A stretch of 64,000 bases of DNA from Asaia sp037151935. GTDB taxonomy: Bacteria > Pseudomonadota > Alphaproteobacteria > Acetobacterales > Acetobacteraceae. Under the pieces are notes generated by a model. That model was given only the letters and a program-made list of their open reading frames with translations. It was not told the origin of the DNA and made no database searches. A program made the translations under genes and the position numbers. Positions 25,166 to 32,491 of the stretch are shown one piece after another (position 1 is the stretch's first letter; each line of letters begins with the position of its first letter). The DNA is taken from the NCBI RefSeq assembly GCF_051628905.1, contig NZ_CP157575.1, positions 930,001-994,000 on the forward strand, written 5' to 3'.

Positions 25166-26548
25166 ATGACCAGCCCACAGCCCGGCGACGGGGTCTCAAC
25201 AGTCAATCCAGCCAATGGCGAAACCCTGGCGCATTATCCGTTTCTGACGGATGGCGCTGTGCAGGACATGCTGCGATCCGCAGAACGGGGCTTCGAGGGC
25301 TGGCGGGCCAAATCGCTCGGCGCGCGACTCGATCTGCTGCATCGCTTCGCCACGCGCCTGCGTGAGCGAAAGGAAGAGCTGGCGCGTCTGGCAACTCTCG
25401 AGATGGGCAAATCCGTCAGTTCAGCACGCGCGGAAGTCGAAAAATGTGCTGCGGTGATCGACTGGTACAGCAAACATGCCCCTGCCCTGCTGCGCGACAA
25501 GCCAATGCCGGTGCCCATGGGCGAGGCCCATCTCAGCTATGCCCCGACCGGTATCGTTCTGGCCGTGATGCCGTGGAATTTCCCCTACTGGCAGATCGTC
25601 AGGGCCGCCGTGCCGATCATGGTTGGAGGCAACGGGTTTATCGTCAAACCGGCAGAGAACACGCTGGGTTGCGGGCTCCTGCTCAATGAGATCGCCCGCG
25701 ATTGCGACCTCGATGACGTTTTCATGAGCGTCAATCTCTCACGCGAGCAGACCGCCCATGTCATTGCCGATCCGCGGATCAGCGGCGTGACGGTGACGGG
25801 CAGCGTGCGCGCCGGGCGCATTCTGGCTGGAATCGCCGGACAGCACGGCAAGAAATCCCTCCTCGAACTCGGCGGGTCGGACCCGTTCATCGTGCTTGCC
25901 GATGCCGATCTCGACAAAGCAGTCGATGCAGCCGTCACGGCGCGTTTTGCCAATTGCGGTCAGGTCTGTATCGCCGCCAAGCGTATTATTCTCGAAGCGC
26001 CGATTGCCGAGGCCTTCAGCGAGAAATTCCTCGCCAAAGTGCGCGGATTGTCTCTGAGCGACCCGATGGATGACGACGCGTTTATCGGCCCCATGGCGCG
26101 CGCCGATCTGCGCGACGGGCTGCATGAGCAGGTGCGTCGTAGCGTCGCCGAGGGCGCTCAGCTCGTGATCGGCGGCGAGCCGATCGACCGCCCCGGTGCC
26201 TGGTATGAGCCAACTGTGCTCACAGGCGTCACCCGTCATATGACCGCGTTCAAGGAAGAGCTTTTCGGCCCGGTTGCCTGCCTGATCGAGGCCCGTGACA
26301 CCGATCATGCCATCGCCCTTGCCAATGACAGCGCCTACGGGCTGGGCGCCAGTCTCTGGACACAGAATGCTACCCTCGGTCAGGCGTTGTCGCAGCGTAT
26401 CGAATCCGGCAGCGTGTTCATTAATCGCATCACCGCCTCCGACCCGGCCCTGCCCATCGGCGGCGTCAAGGCCAGTGGCTACGGGCGTGAACTGACCGAG
26501 CTTGGCCTCTACGAGTTCATGAATATCAAGACTGTCTGGACCTGCTGA
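25166..26548 (+). CDS. NAD(P)-dependent succinate-semialdehyde dehydrogenase
   Basis: A 460-residue aldehyde dehydrogenase. The catalytic cysteine is Cys268 in FANCGQVCIAAKR and the general base is Glu234 in LLELGGSDPF; the MPWNFPYWQ cofactor-binding segment is intact. The shortened N terminus and LGGSDPFIVL resemble the Sad/YneI subgroup of succinate-semialdehyde dehydrogenases, which feed succinate to the TCA cycle from GABA or 2-oxoglutarate routes. In acetic acid bacteria such an enzyme helps close an incomplete TCA cycle; whether this copy does so is inference. ATG 25166 is chosen because it follows GAGGTAGAG and avoids overlap with the preceding gene. Confidence 0.87.
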   Translation: MTSPQPGDGVSTVNPANGETLAHYPFLTDGAVQDMLRSAERGFEGWRAKSLGARLDLLHRFATRLRERKEELARLATLEMGKSVSSARAEVEKCAAVIDWYSKHAPALLRDKPMPVPMGEAHLSYAPTGIVLAVMPWNFPYWQIVRAAVPIMVGGNGFIVKPAENTLGCGLLLNEIARDCDLDDVFMSVNLSREQTAHVIADPRISGVTVTGSVRAGRILAGIAGQHGKKSLLELGGSDPFIVLADADLDKAVDAAVTARFANCGQVCIAAKRIILEAPIAEAFSEKFLAKVRGLSLSDPMDDDAFIGPMARADLRDGLHEQVRRSVAEGAQLVIGGEPIDRPGAWYEPTVLTGVTRHMTAFKEELFGPVACLIEARDTDHAIALANDSAYGLGASLWTQNATLGQALSQRIESGSVFINRITASDPALPIGGVKASGYGRELTELGLYEFMNIKTVWTC

Positions 26549-26566
26549 CTCCGAAGCCCAACTGCT

Positions 26567-26599
26567 GCCTGCCCCCTGAAGAACATTCCGGGGGTAGGC
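26567..26599 (+). terminator. hairpin after the dehydrogenase gene, possible terminator
   Basis: GCCTGCCCCC (26567-26576) pairs with GGGGGTAGGC (26590-26599) over 10 bp, including one G-U pair, with a 13-nt loop. There is no U tract, so it may act with Rho or only stabilise the 3' end. Confidence 0.4.
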
Positions 26600-26662
26600 T
26601 AAGCGACCGACCGCCCCCAGCCGCCCCCTCACCCGATCCGACCTGCGCGCAAAAGCTTCTTG

Positions 26663-26700
26663 TGTTATATCTTAAGATAGTACACTCTTAAGATATAACA
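26663..26700 (+). promoter_or_regulatory. perfect 15-bp inverted repeat, probable PadR operator
   Basis: TGTTATATCTTAAGA (26663-26677) is repeated as its exact reverse complement at 26686-26700, with an 8-bp spacer. It ends at the ribosome binding site GGAG (26701-26704), 10 bp before the PadR-type gene. A -10-like TACACT (26681-26686) lies within it, so bound repressor would block transcription. The position and perfection point to autoregulation by the adjacent PadR-family protein. Confidence 0.72.
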
Positions 26701-26710
26701 GGAGATATAA

Positions 26711-27322
26711 ATGCTTTTTCGTCATCATTTACGCCATGTTTTCAGCCGTCATGACGGCTTCGGCGGCGGGGCCGGCCATCGTTTCGGGGGGCGCTTCGGT
26801 CGCCATCGCGGCGGCGAGGTTCCGAGCGGTCGCAAGCTCAGCGCCGAGGAGTTGCAACTCGTGATCCTCGCCCTGCTGCAACAGAGCCCGGCCCATGGTT
26901 ATGAAATCATCCGCAGGCTCGAGGGGCGGTCGAACGGCTTCTACAAGCCCAGCCCTGGCATGGTTTATCCCGCCCTTACCTATCTCGAGGAAATCGGCCA
27001 GGCCGCCGTCAGCCAGGAAGGCACGCGCAAGCTCTACACGATCACCGAGACCGGCAGCGCCCATCTCACGGCGAACAAGGCCGAAGCGGATCGCATTCTC
27101 GATATTCTCGAACGCATCGGCGCCCGCATGAGCGAAGTGCGCGAGGCCTTTGCCGGGTTGCACGATCTCGACCCTGAAGCTGCCGACGGACTCCACAAGG
27201 CGCGCCATCTTCTCAAGACAGCGCTCTATGCAAGACGTGGGTGCAGCCCGGTCGAGGCGCGGCGCATTGCGGCCATACTGACGCGGGCTGCTGCCGACAT
27301 TGCCGAAGGGGAAAATTCGTGA
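26711..27322 (+). CDS. yqjI: PadR-family repressor, YqjI type
   Basis: A 203-residue regulator. The first 40 residues are rich in His, Gly and Arg (six histidines by residue 32) and could bind metal. A PadR winged-helix domain follows at about 45-120 (LVILALLQQSPAHGYEIIRRLE, then GMVYPALTYLEE), and the C-terminal helix is for dimerisation. The His-rich leader plus a downstream ferric reductase matches E. coli YqjI, a nickel-responsive repressor of yqjH. ATG 26711 follows GGAG by 6 bp. The perfect palindrome immediately upstream suggests that it represses its own operon. Confidence 0.85.
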   Translation: MLFRHHLRHVFSRHDGFGGGAGHRFGGRFGRHRGGEVPSGRKLSAEELQLVILALLQQSPAHGYEIIRRLEGRSNGFYKPSPGMVYPALTYLEEIGQAAVSQEGTRKLYTITETGSAHLTANKAEADRILDILERIGARMSEVREAFAGLHDLDPEAADGLHKARHLLKTALYARRGCSPVEARRIAAILTRAAADIAEGENS

Positions 27323-28116
27323 CGCAAGCCAGCTTTAGCCCCACAAAGATCCGTCATCCGCTGCGGCTCAGGCGCATCACGGTGGCCCAGATCATCCCGC
27401 TTTCGGACACAATGCGTCGCGTTGTTTTCACGGGTGAGGATCTGCATGATTTCGTGACCGCGGGCGTCGATGATCACGTCAAGCTGTTCTTCCCCCTGCC
27501 GGGCAGTGACGAGCCGGTTCTGCCGGATCTGGGCGCAGACCGAAGCGCGCTGCGCGACCCGCGCATCATCGCCCGTGACTACACGCCACGGCGTTTCGAC
27601 GAGGAGCAACGCGAGCTCGTCATTGATTTCGTGCTGCATGAGGACGGCCCTGCCACGCAATGGGCCGCACAGGCAAAACCGGGACAGAGCCTGGGTATGG
27701 GTGGGCCGAAAGCCTCGCATATCGCCCCCGAGGCGCTAACGACACATCTGCTGATCGGCGACGATACGGCCCTGCCCGCCATTGCCCGCACGCTCGAAAC
27801 ACTGGCGCCCAACCATCGTGCCATCGTGCTTCTGGACACGCGTGAGAGCGAGAAAACCTATCCGCTGATCAGCCAAGCCTGGATCGAGGTGCATCGCTGC
27901 GAAAAAGGGGGTGACGAGACCCTGCCGGACCTGCTGCGTCACGTCGTACTGCCCTCGGTCAACAAGCTCAATGTCTGGATTGCCGCTGAGATCGACGTGG
28001 TGCGCAGACTGCGCGATCATCTGGTCAATGAGGAAGCCGTGCCCCGCACACAGATACGCGCTGCCGGTTACTGGCGGCATGGTGATGCTGCCGGGGGTGG
28101 CCGTCTCGAAACATGA
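27319..28116 (+). CDS. yqjH: siderophore-interacting FAD-dependent ferric reductase, YqjH type
   Basis: A 265-residue protein of the SIP family, which uses NADPH and FAD to reduce ferric chelates and release iron in the cytoplasm. The FAD-binding motif RDYTPRRFD (with preceding R-T-M type strands) and the C-terminal segment VWIAAEIDVVRRLRDHL followed by AAGYWRHG are typical. Start is GTG 27319, overlapping the PadR stop in GTGA, with AAGGGG upstream; the longer open frame to 27241 is not used. It forms a two-gene operon with the repressor and links it to metal homeostasis. Confidence 0.88.
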   Translation: MTQASFSPTKIRHPLRLRRITVAQIIPLSDTMRRVVFTGEDLHDFVTAGVDDHVKLFFPLPGSDEPVLPDLGADRSALRDPRIIARDYTPRRFDEEQRELVIDFVLHEDGPATQWAAQAKPGQSLGMGGPKASHIAPEALTTHLLIGDDTALPAIARTLETLAPNHRAIVLLDTRESEKTYPLISQAWIEVHRCEKGGDETLPDLLRHVVLPSVNKLNVWIAAEIDVVRRLRDHLVNEEAVPRTQIRAAGYWRHGDAAGGGRLET

Positions 28117-28158
28117 CAGCGCTCCTGATGACAGCGTTCCGGCGCCAGCGTACGCGCT

Positions 28159-28797
28159 TCAGGCGATGAACTTCGCCTGAGCCTTGCGCAGTGAGTCGGG
28201 GGGCAATGCGCCGTCCGGGGTGTGAGCATCCTGAATGCCAGTACCGAGCGCCGTCACGACCGGCAGGACACCGCCCCAAAGCGTTGAGGGTAGATCGACC
28301 GGGTCTTCCACCGGCGGCCCGGTCCGCATCTTGGCGCTCGCCGCCTCAATATCGACAGCGATCACGCCGGTCGCCTTGAGTTCCTGAACACTCATGGCTC
28401 TGACCTCACCGCTGCGCCCGGGCAACAAATGGTCGGTAATCGCGTCAAGCGCACGCGCATGTTCCTCACCCGTGACTTTTCTCGCCTGACCATGCACCAC
28501 CGCGCAGCGGTAATTGACCGAGTGATGAAAAGTCGAGCGCGCCACCACGATGCCGGTCAGTTGCGTGACCGTTACGCAAATCTTCAGCCTGTCCAACCCC
28601 ATCAGTCGGGTTTTGGAGGCGCCATGCAGATAAAGTGTGTCGCCCAGACGCGCATAGGCCATGGGCATCACCATCGGCCTTTCCTCAGCCACAAAACCCA
28701 CATGACCCACGAGGCCTGCATCGAGAATGGCGTGAATGGTCGCCTCGTCATAACGCGCGCGTTTACCCTGACGGGCCTTTGCATAATCGGGAACCAA
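28159..28797 (-). CDS. pyridoxamine 5'-phosphate oxidase-related flavin protein
   Basis: A 212-residue protein of the PNPOx-like split-barrel superfamily, closest in look to the NimA/FMN-binding subgroup: VGHVGFVAEERPMVMPMAYARLGDTLYLHGA and SVNYRCAVVHGQA. It probably binds FMN or a related cofactor; the reaction is unknown. The start is an unusual TTG at 28797: AGGAGG lies 5 bp upstream, while in-frame ATGs further up run into the divergent gene. Its pairing with a MocR-type, PLP-binding regulator on the other strand hints at vitamin B6 or amino-acid metabolism. Confidence 0.8.
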   Translation of the reverse strand: MVPDYAKARQGKRARYDEATIHAILDAGLVGHVGFVAEERPMVMPMAYARLGDTLYLHGASKTRLMGLDRLKICVTVTQLTGIVVARSTFHHSVNYRCAVVHGQARKVTGEEHARALDAITDHLLPGRSGEVRAMSVQELKATGVIAVDIEAASAKMRTGPPVEDPVDLPSTLWGGVLPVVTALGTGIQDAHTPDGALPPDSLRKAQAKFIA

Positions 28798-28897
28798 CCT
28801 CGCCTCCTCTGTCTGACATCGCCAATCATCGCTTGACCGAAACGGGTCTAGCGCGCCAACTGGACTGCTTCTAGATCCGGTTTTTAGAAATTCCCTC

Positions 28898-30334
28898 ATG
28901 CCAGTTTTTCTGCCTGCGTTTTTCCAGCCCGACGCGACACGTGCCGACCCGCTACCGGTGCAGCTTTTCGCCGCGCTGGGAACGGCGATACGCGCCGGGC
29001 GCATAGCCGACGGAGAAACCCTGCCCTCGACGCGCCATGCAGCGCAGGTGCTCGGCCTCTCACGCAGCTCGATCACCACCGCCTACGACCTGCTTCGCGC
29101 TGAAGGCATCATCGAGATGCGGCCCGGGCGGCGACCGAGGGCGCGCCTTTTAGCTCTCCCCGCTGCCGATCGCGTCGAAAGCATCGCACCCACCCTGTCG
29201 ACGCGCGGTCAGCGCATGGCGCATGACCCGCGCAAGGCTAGCTACGCCACAGAATCGGGCCGGTTGGCGCCCGGCCTGCCCGATGAGCGCGCGTTTCCCG
29301 CCGATCTCTGGGCGCAGACCCTGCGCCGCCAGGCGCGACAGGCCCAAGGCGATGAAGCGGGCTATGGCGGCTATCATGGCGCGCAGGCCCTGCGTGAAAC
29401 GCTCTGCGCCCGTCTGGCCAGCGATCGCGGTCTTGCGGTCACGCCAGAGCAGATCCTGATTACGCCCGGCACGCAGGCATCTCTCAGCCTCATCACGCAG
29501 ATCATGACCGATCCGGGCGATATCATCGCCATGGAAGACCCCGGCTATGTCGGCGCAAAAGCGAGTTTTCTGGCGGGCGGCGCGACCCTCTGCCCGGTGC
29601 CGGTCGATAGCGATGGCATGCAGGTCGAGGCGCTGCCACAGGAAGCGCGCCTCATCTATATCACGCCCTCGAACCAGTATCCGCTCGGCGGGCGCATGGG
29701 GCTCGGGCGGCGCCTCGCTTTGCTCGAGCGCGCGCGCAACCAGGGCGCGCTTATCATTGAAGACGATTACGACAGCGAATTTCTCTGGCATGGCCGCGAA
29801 ATTGCGGCACTCGCCGCCCATGGCAGCGGCACGGAATGTGTCTATCTCGGCTCAGCCTCCAAGGCGCTGTTACCCGGCCTCAGACTCGGCTGGATGGTGG
29901 TGCCAGCTGCCCTGATCGATCCGATGAGAGTAGCGCATCGCACCACGGGCTGCGCTGCCAATCTTCACGCCCAGCTGGCCTTGTCGGAAGTGATGGCATC
30001 GGGCCAGTACCGCAGGCATCTGCGCCATATCGCACGGCTTTATCAGAGCCGGGGCGAAGCGCTGTATGAGGCGCTGCGCGACTGCGAGGGGGTTACTGTG
30101 GCCCGGCCTCGCGGCGGCGTGCAGCTCGGCCTACGCTTTGAGAAAAAAGGCGCCGAAACGCGCTGCCAGAATGCACTGGCCGAAAGGGGCTATCGTGTCG
30201 CCCGGCTTTCGGCCCTTTGCCTTGCGGCGCCGCAGGAAGGGCTCGTGATCGGATTTGCGACCCTGCGCCCCAGCGACCCGGCACGTATCGCCGCTGCGAT
30301 ACGAAAAACCCTCTCTGCGCCCGCAGAAAGCTGA
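28898..30334 (+). CDS. MocR/GntR-type regulator with aminotransferase domain
   Basis: A 478-residue regulator of the MocR class. A GntR winged helix covers about residues 18-85 (TLPSTRHAAQVLGLSRSSI). A fold-type I aminotransferase domain follows from about 115; PLP would bind Lys322 in GSASKALLPGLRLGW. DNA binding in this class is tuned by PLP-linked amino compounds. It faces the PPOX-like gene across a 100-bp shared promoter region, the usual arrangement for a regulator and its target. Members include PdxR, GabR and TauR; which ligand applies here cannot be told. Confidence 0.9.
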   Translation: MPVFLPAFFQPDATRADPLPVQLFAALGTAIRAGRIADGETLPSTRHAAQVLGLSRSSITTAYDLLRAEGIIEMRPGRRPRARLLALPAADRVESIAPTLSTRGQRMAHDPRKASYATESGRLAPGLPDERAFPADLWAQTLRRQARQAQGDEAGYGGYHGAQALRETLCARLASDRGLAVTPEQILITPGTQASLSLITQIMTDPGDIIAMEDPGYVGAKASFLAGGATLCPVPVDSDGMQVEALPQEARLIYITPSNQYPLGGRMGLGRRLALLERARNQGALIIEDDYDSEFLWHGREIAALAAHGSGTECVYLGSASKALLPGLRLGWMVVPAALIDPMRVAHRTTGCAANLHAQLALSEVMASGQYRRHLRHIARLYQSRGEALYEALRDCEGVTVARPRGGVQLGLRFEKKGAETRCQNALAERGYRVARLSALCLAAPQEGLVIGFATLRPSDPARIAAAIRKTLSAPAES

Positions 30335-30358
30335 AGCAGAAAGGATTCAGGGAGCAGG

Positions 30359-30775
30359 CTATTTTTTCTGCCACTGTCCAAGCTGGCAGAGATACGCCCA
30401 CTCGCCTTCGCGCACAGGCGCCACGGAAAGACGCGACTGACGCAAAAGAGCCATTTCCGAAAGGGTCGGGTCGGCTTTGATCATCGCGAGCGAGACCGGG
30501 TTGGCAAAAGCGCCACGCGCCCTCACATCGACACAGACCCATTTCCCGCCTTCGCCGGTCGGGTCGGGATAGGCTTCACGCACGACTTCAACCACACCCA
30601 CGATCTCCTTGTCAGAGACCGAGTGATAGAAAAAGGCCAGATCGCCGCAACGCATGGCAGAGAGATTGTTACGCGCCTGATAATTCCGCACCCCGGTCCA
30701 GGGCTCGACCCCGTTTTCGACCTGTTGCTGCCACGAAAACGTCTCTGGCTCGGATTTGATCAACCAGTATTGCAT
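30359..30775 (-). CDS. EVE domain protein
   Basis: A 138-residue protein that is essentially one EVE domain, a PUA-like fold related to YTH readers that binds modified bases in nucleic acid. The opening MQYWLIKSEPETFSW, GVRNYQARNNL, GDLAFFYHS and GIVEV-like VGVVEVVREAYPDPT segments are all present. Stand-alone EVE proteins are common in proteobacteria and of uncertain role. The ATG at 30775 is used rather than the TTG just before it. It converges with the MocR gene and diverges from the ccm operon. Confidence 0.9.
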   Translation of the reverse strand: MQYWLIKSEPETFSWQQQVENGVEPWTGVRNYQARNNLSAMRCGDLAFFYHSVSDKEIVGVVEVVREAYPDPTGEGGKWVCVDVRARGAFANPVSLAMIKADPTLSEMALLRQSRLSVAPVREGEWAYLCQLGQWQKK

Positions 30776-30951
30776 CAACGCCCCTCTTCCATCGGCTCAG
30801 CCTGTGGCGAGCGCGTGAATTAATTCGCTCAGCCCCGCTCCCCCCGTCGATTTTTTTGCCTTATCAAAACGAGTTCCGATCAAAAAACTTCATCGGATGG
30901 GGCCATTCTCGGGCTATACCATGCCCGAACGCCGCAGGAGAGAGGCCAAGA

Positions 30952-31740
30952 GTGACGAAAGCGACGCATCAGACCCCTTCAGGGCGGCCCGTGCCAGGGG
31001 GCTTCCTGCATCGCTTCGCCAATCCCGGTCGCTTTCTGCGCCTGTCACGCTGGCTCTTCCCCGTGCTGTGCGTCACCTCCTGCTTGTTTCTCGCCGTCGG
31101 TTTGATCTGGGCGCTGCTCTTTTCCCCCGCCGACTGGCAGCAGGGCGATGCGGTGCGCATCATGTATCTGCATGTTCCCATGGCGATTCTGGCCTCGGCC
31201 GGCTACGCCGCACTGGCACTGTGCGGCGTGCTATCCTTGGTCTGGAAACACCCGCTCGCCGATCTCGCCGCCGTCGAAATCGGGCCGATCGGCGCCGTGA
31301 TCACGGGACTCTGCCTGATCACCGGAGCGTTATGGGGCAAGCCCATGTGGGGCGCCTGGTGGGTCTGGGATGCCAGACTGACCTCTGTACTGGTGCTCTT
31401 CTTTCTTTATCTCGGTCATATTGCGCTCATCCAGGCTTTCGACGACCCGCAGCGCGGCTATCGTGCCGCTGCGGTTCTGGCCATTGCCGGGGTGATCGAT
31501 CTGCCGATCATCAAGTTCAGCGTGAACTGGTGGAATACGCTTCACCAGCCCGACAGCATCACCCTTACCCACGCGCCCACTATGCCGTCTTCGATGCTGC
31601 TGCCTCTGTCGCTCTGCATGATCGGTTTCTCGGCAGGATTCGCCGCGCTCGTGACAGGCAGGCTGAAAGCCGCCATTCTCGAGACACGCGCCCAGCAGAT
31701 GCTGACCCGACGCACCCGCCCGCTAAGCGACGTTGCATGA
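30952..31740 (+). CDS. ccmC: haem handling membrane protein CcmC
   Basis: A 262-residue, six-helix inner-membrane protein of cytochrome c maturation System I. It loads haem onto CcmE. The tryptophan-rich WWD signature is at WGAWWVWDARLTS, and the two likely haem-ligand histidines are in YLHVPMA and the later SVNWWNTLHQ segment. Start is GTG 30952, following AGAGG; the open frame extends upstream without support. It heads the operon here, with no ccmA or ccmB before it, and overlaps ccmD by ATGA. Confidence 0.92.
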   Translation: MTKATHQTPSGRPVPGGFLHRFANPGRFLRLSRWLFPVLCVTSCLFLAVGLIWALLFSPADWQQGDAVRIMYLHVPMAILASAGYAALALCGVLSLVWKHPLADLAAVEIGPIGAVITGLCLITGALWGKPMWGAWWVWDARLTSVLVLFFLYLGHIALIQAFDDPQRGYRAAAVLAIAGVIDLPIIKFSVNWWNTLHQPDSITLTHAPTMPSSMLLPLSLCMIGFSAGFAALVTGRLKAAILETRAQQMLTRRTRPLSDVA

Positions 31741-31904
31741 TCCACCTTACCTACACGCACTGGCCCTATATCGCGGCTTCATACGGCTTTGCCCTGCTCG
31801 CCATGCTCTGGCTGAGCATTCAGCTTACCCTGCGCCTGCGCCACGCGACGACACGGCTGGCCCTGCTCGAACGCCATGACGCGCGCAGAAAGCCGACTGC
31901 ATGA
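31737..31904 (+). CDS. ccmD: haem exporter protein CcmD
   Basis: A 55-residue protein with one membrane helix (IAASYGFALLAMLWLSIQL) and a basic C-terminal tail, the size and shape of CcmD, which holds CcmC and holo-CcmE together and allows release of haem-loaded CcmE. It starts at ATG 31737 within the ccmC stop (ATGA) and ends in another ATGA overlap with ccmE. The aromatic YTHWPYI before the helix is typical. Confidence 0.88.
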   Translation: MIHLTYTHWPYIAASYGFALLAMLWLSIQLTLRLRHATTRLALLERHDARRKPTA

Positions 31905-32491
31905 CGCCCCCTTCCTCTCCGATCAACACGTCACAGCAGCAGACTGGGCGTCAAACCGGGCGCCAAACGAAGCACATGACCCGCAAGAGCCGCCGCCTCT
32001 GGCTGGTTCTGGCCTGTCTGGCCTGTTTCGCCGTGGCGGCCGGGCTGGTGCTCAACGCGTTTTCGTCCAGCATCGTGTTTTTCATGGCGCCGTCGCAGAT
32101 ATTGAAAGCCCCGCCGACCGCCGATCGGGTGGTCCGTCTAGGAGGCATGGTGGTCGCGGGCTCTCTCAAGCGTCGCGTAGAAGGGCAGACACCCATCAAC
32201 CTGTTCGAGATCACGGACGGACAAGCCGCCGTCGATGTGCGCTACGAGGGCATTCTTCCCGATCTGTTTCGCGAGGGGCAGAGTGTCGTGGCGCTTGGCA
32301 CCTATCGACAAGGGGACGGTTTCATCGCCTCGGAAGTTTTGGCCAAGCATGACGAGACCTATATGCCCAAGGAAGTCGCCGATGCCCTGCAACGCAGCGG
32401 CAAATGGGACCCGAAATTCGGCAAGCCTCCATCGAGCGACGCTCTGAACAGCATGGCCCGTGGGGCGACAGGTGGTTCGGGCGGTCGATGA
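31901..32491 (+). CDS. ccmE: haem chaperone CcmE
   Basis: A 196-residue periplasmic haem chaperone anchored by one helix (about 33-52). The haem is bound covalently through His150 in KHDETYMP, with Tyr154 as axial ligand. The OB-fold strand RVVRLGGMVVAGSL is intact, and the tail is flexible and Gly-rich. ATG 31901 overlaps the ccmD stop by 4 bp; a start at 31976 would also keep the anchor. It overlaps ccmF by ATGA at the end. Confidence 0.93.
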   Translation: MTPPSSPINTSQQQTGRQTGRQTKHMTRKSRRLWLVLACLACFAVAAGLVLNAFSSSIVFFMAPSQILKAPPTADRVVRLGGMVVAGSLKRRVEGQTPINLFEITDGQAAVDVRYEGILPDLFREGQSVVALGTYRQGDGFIASEVLAKHDETYMPKEVADALQRSGKWDPKFGKPPSSDALNSMARGATGGSGGR

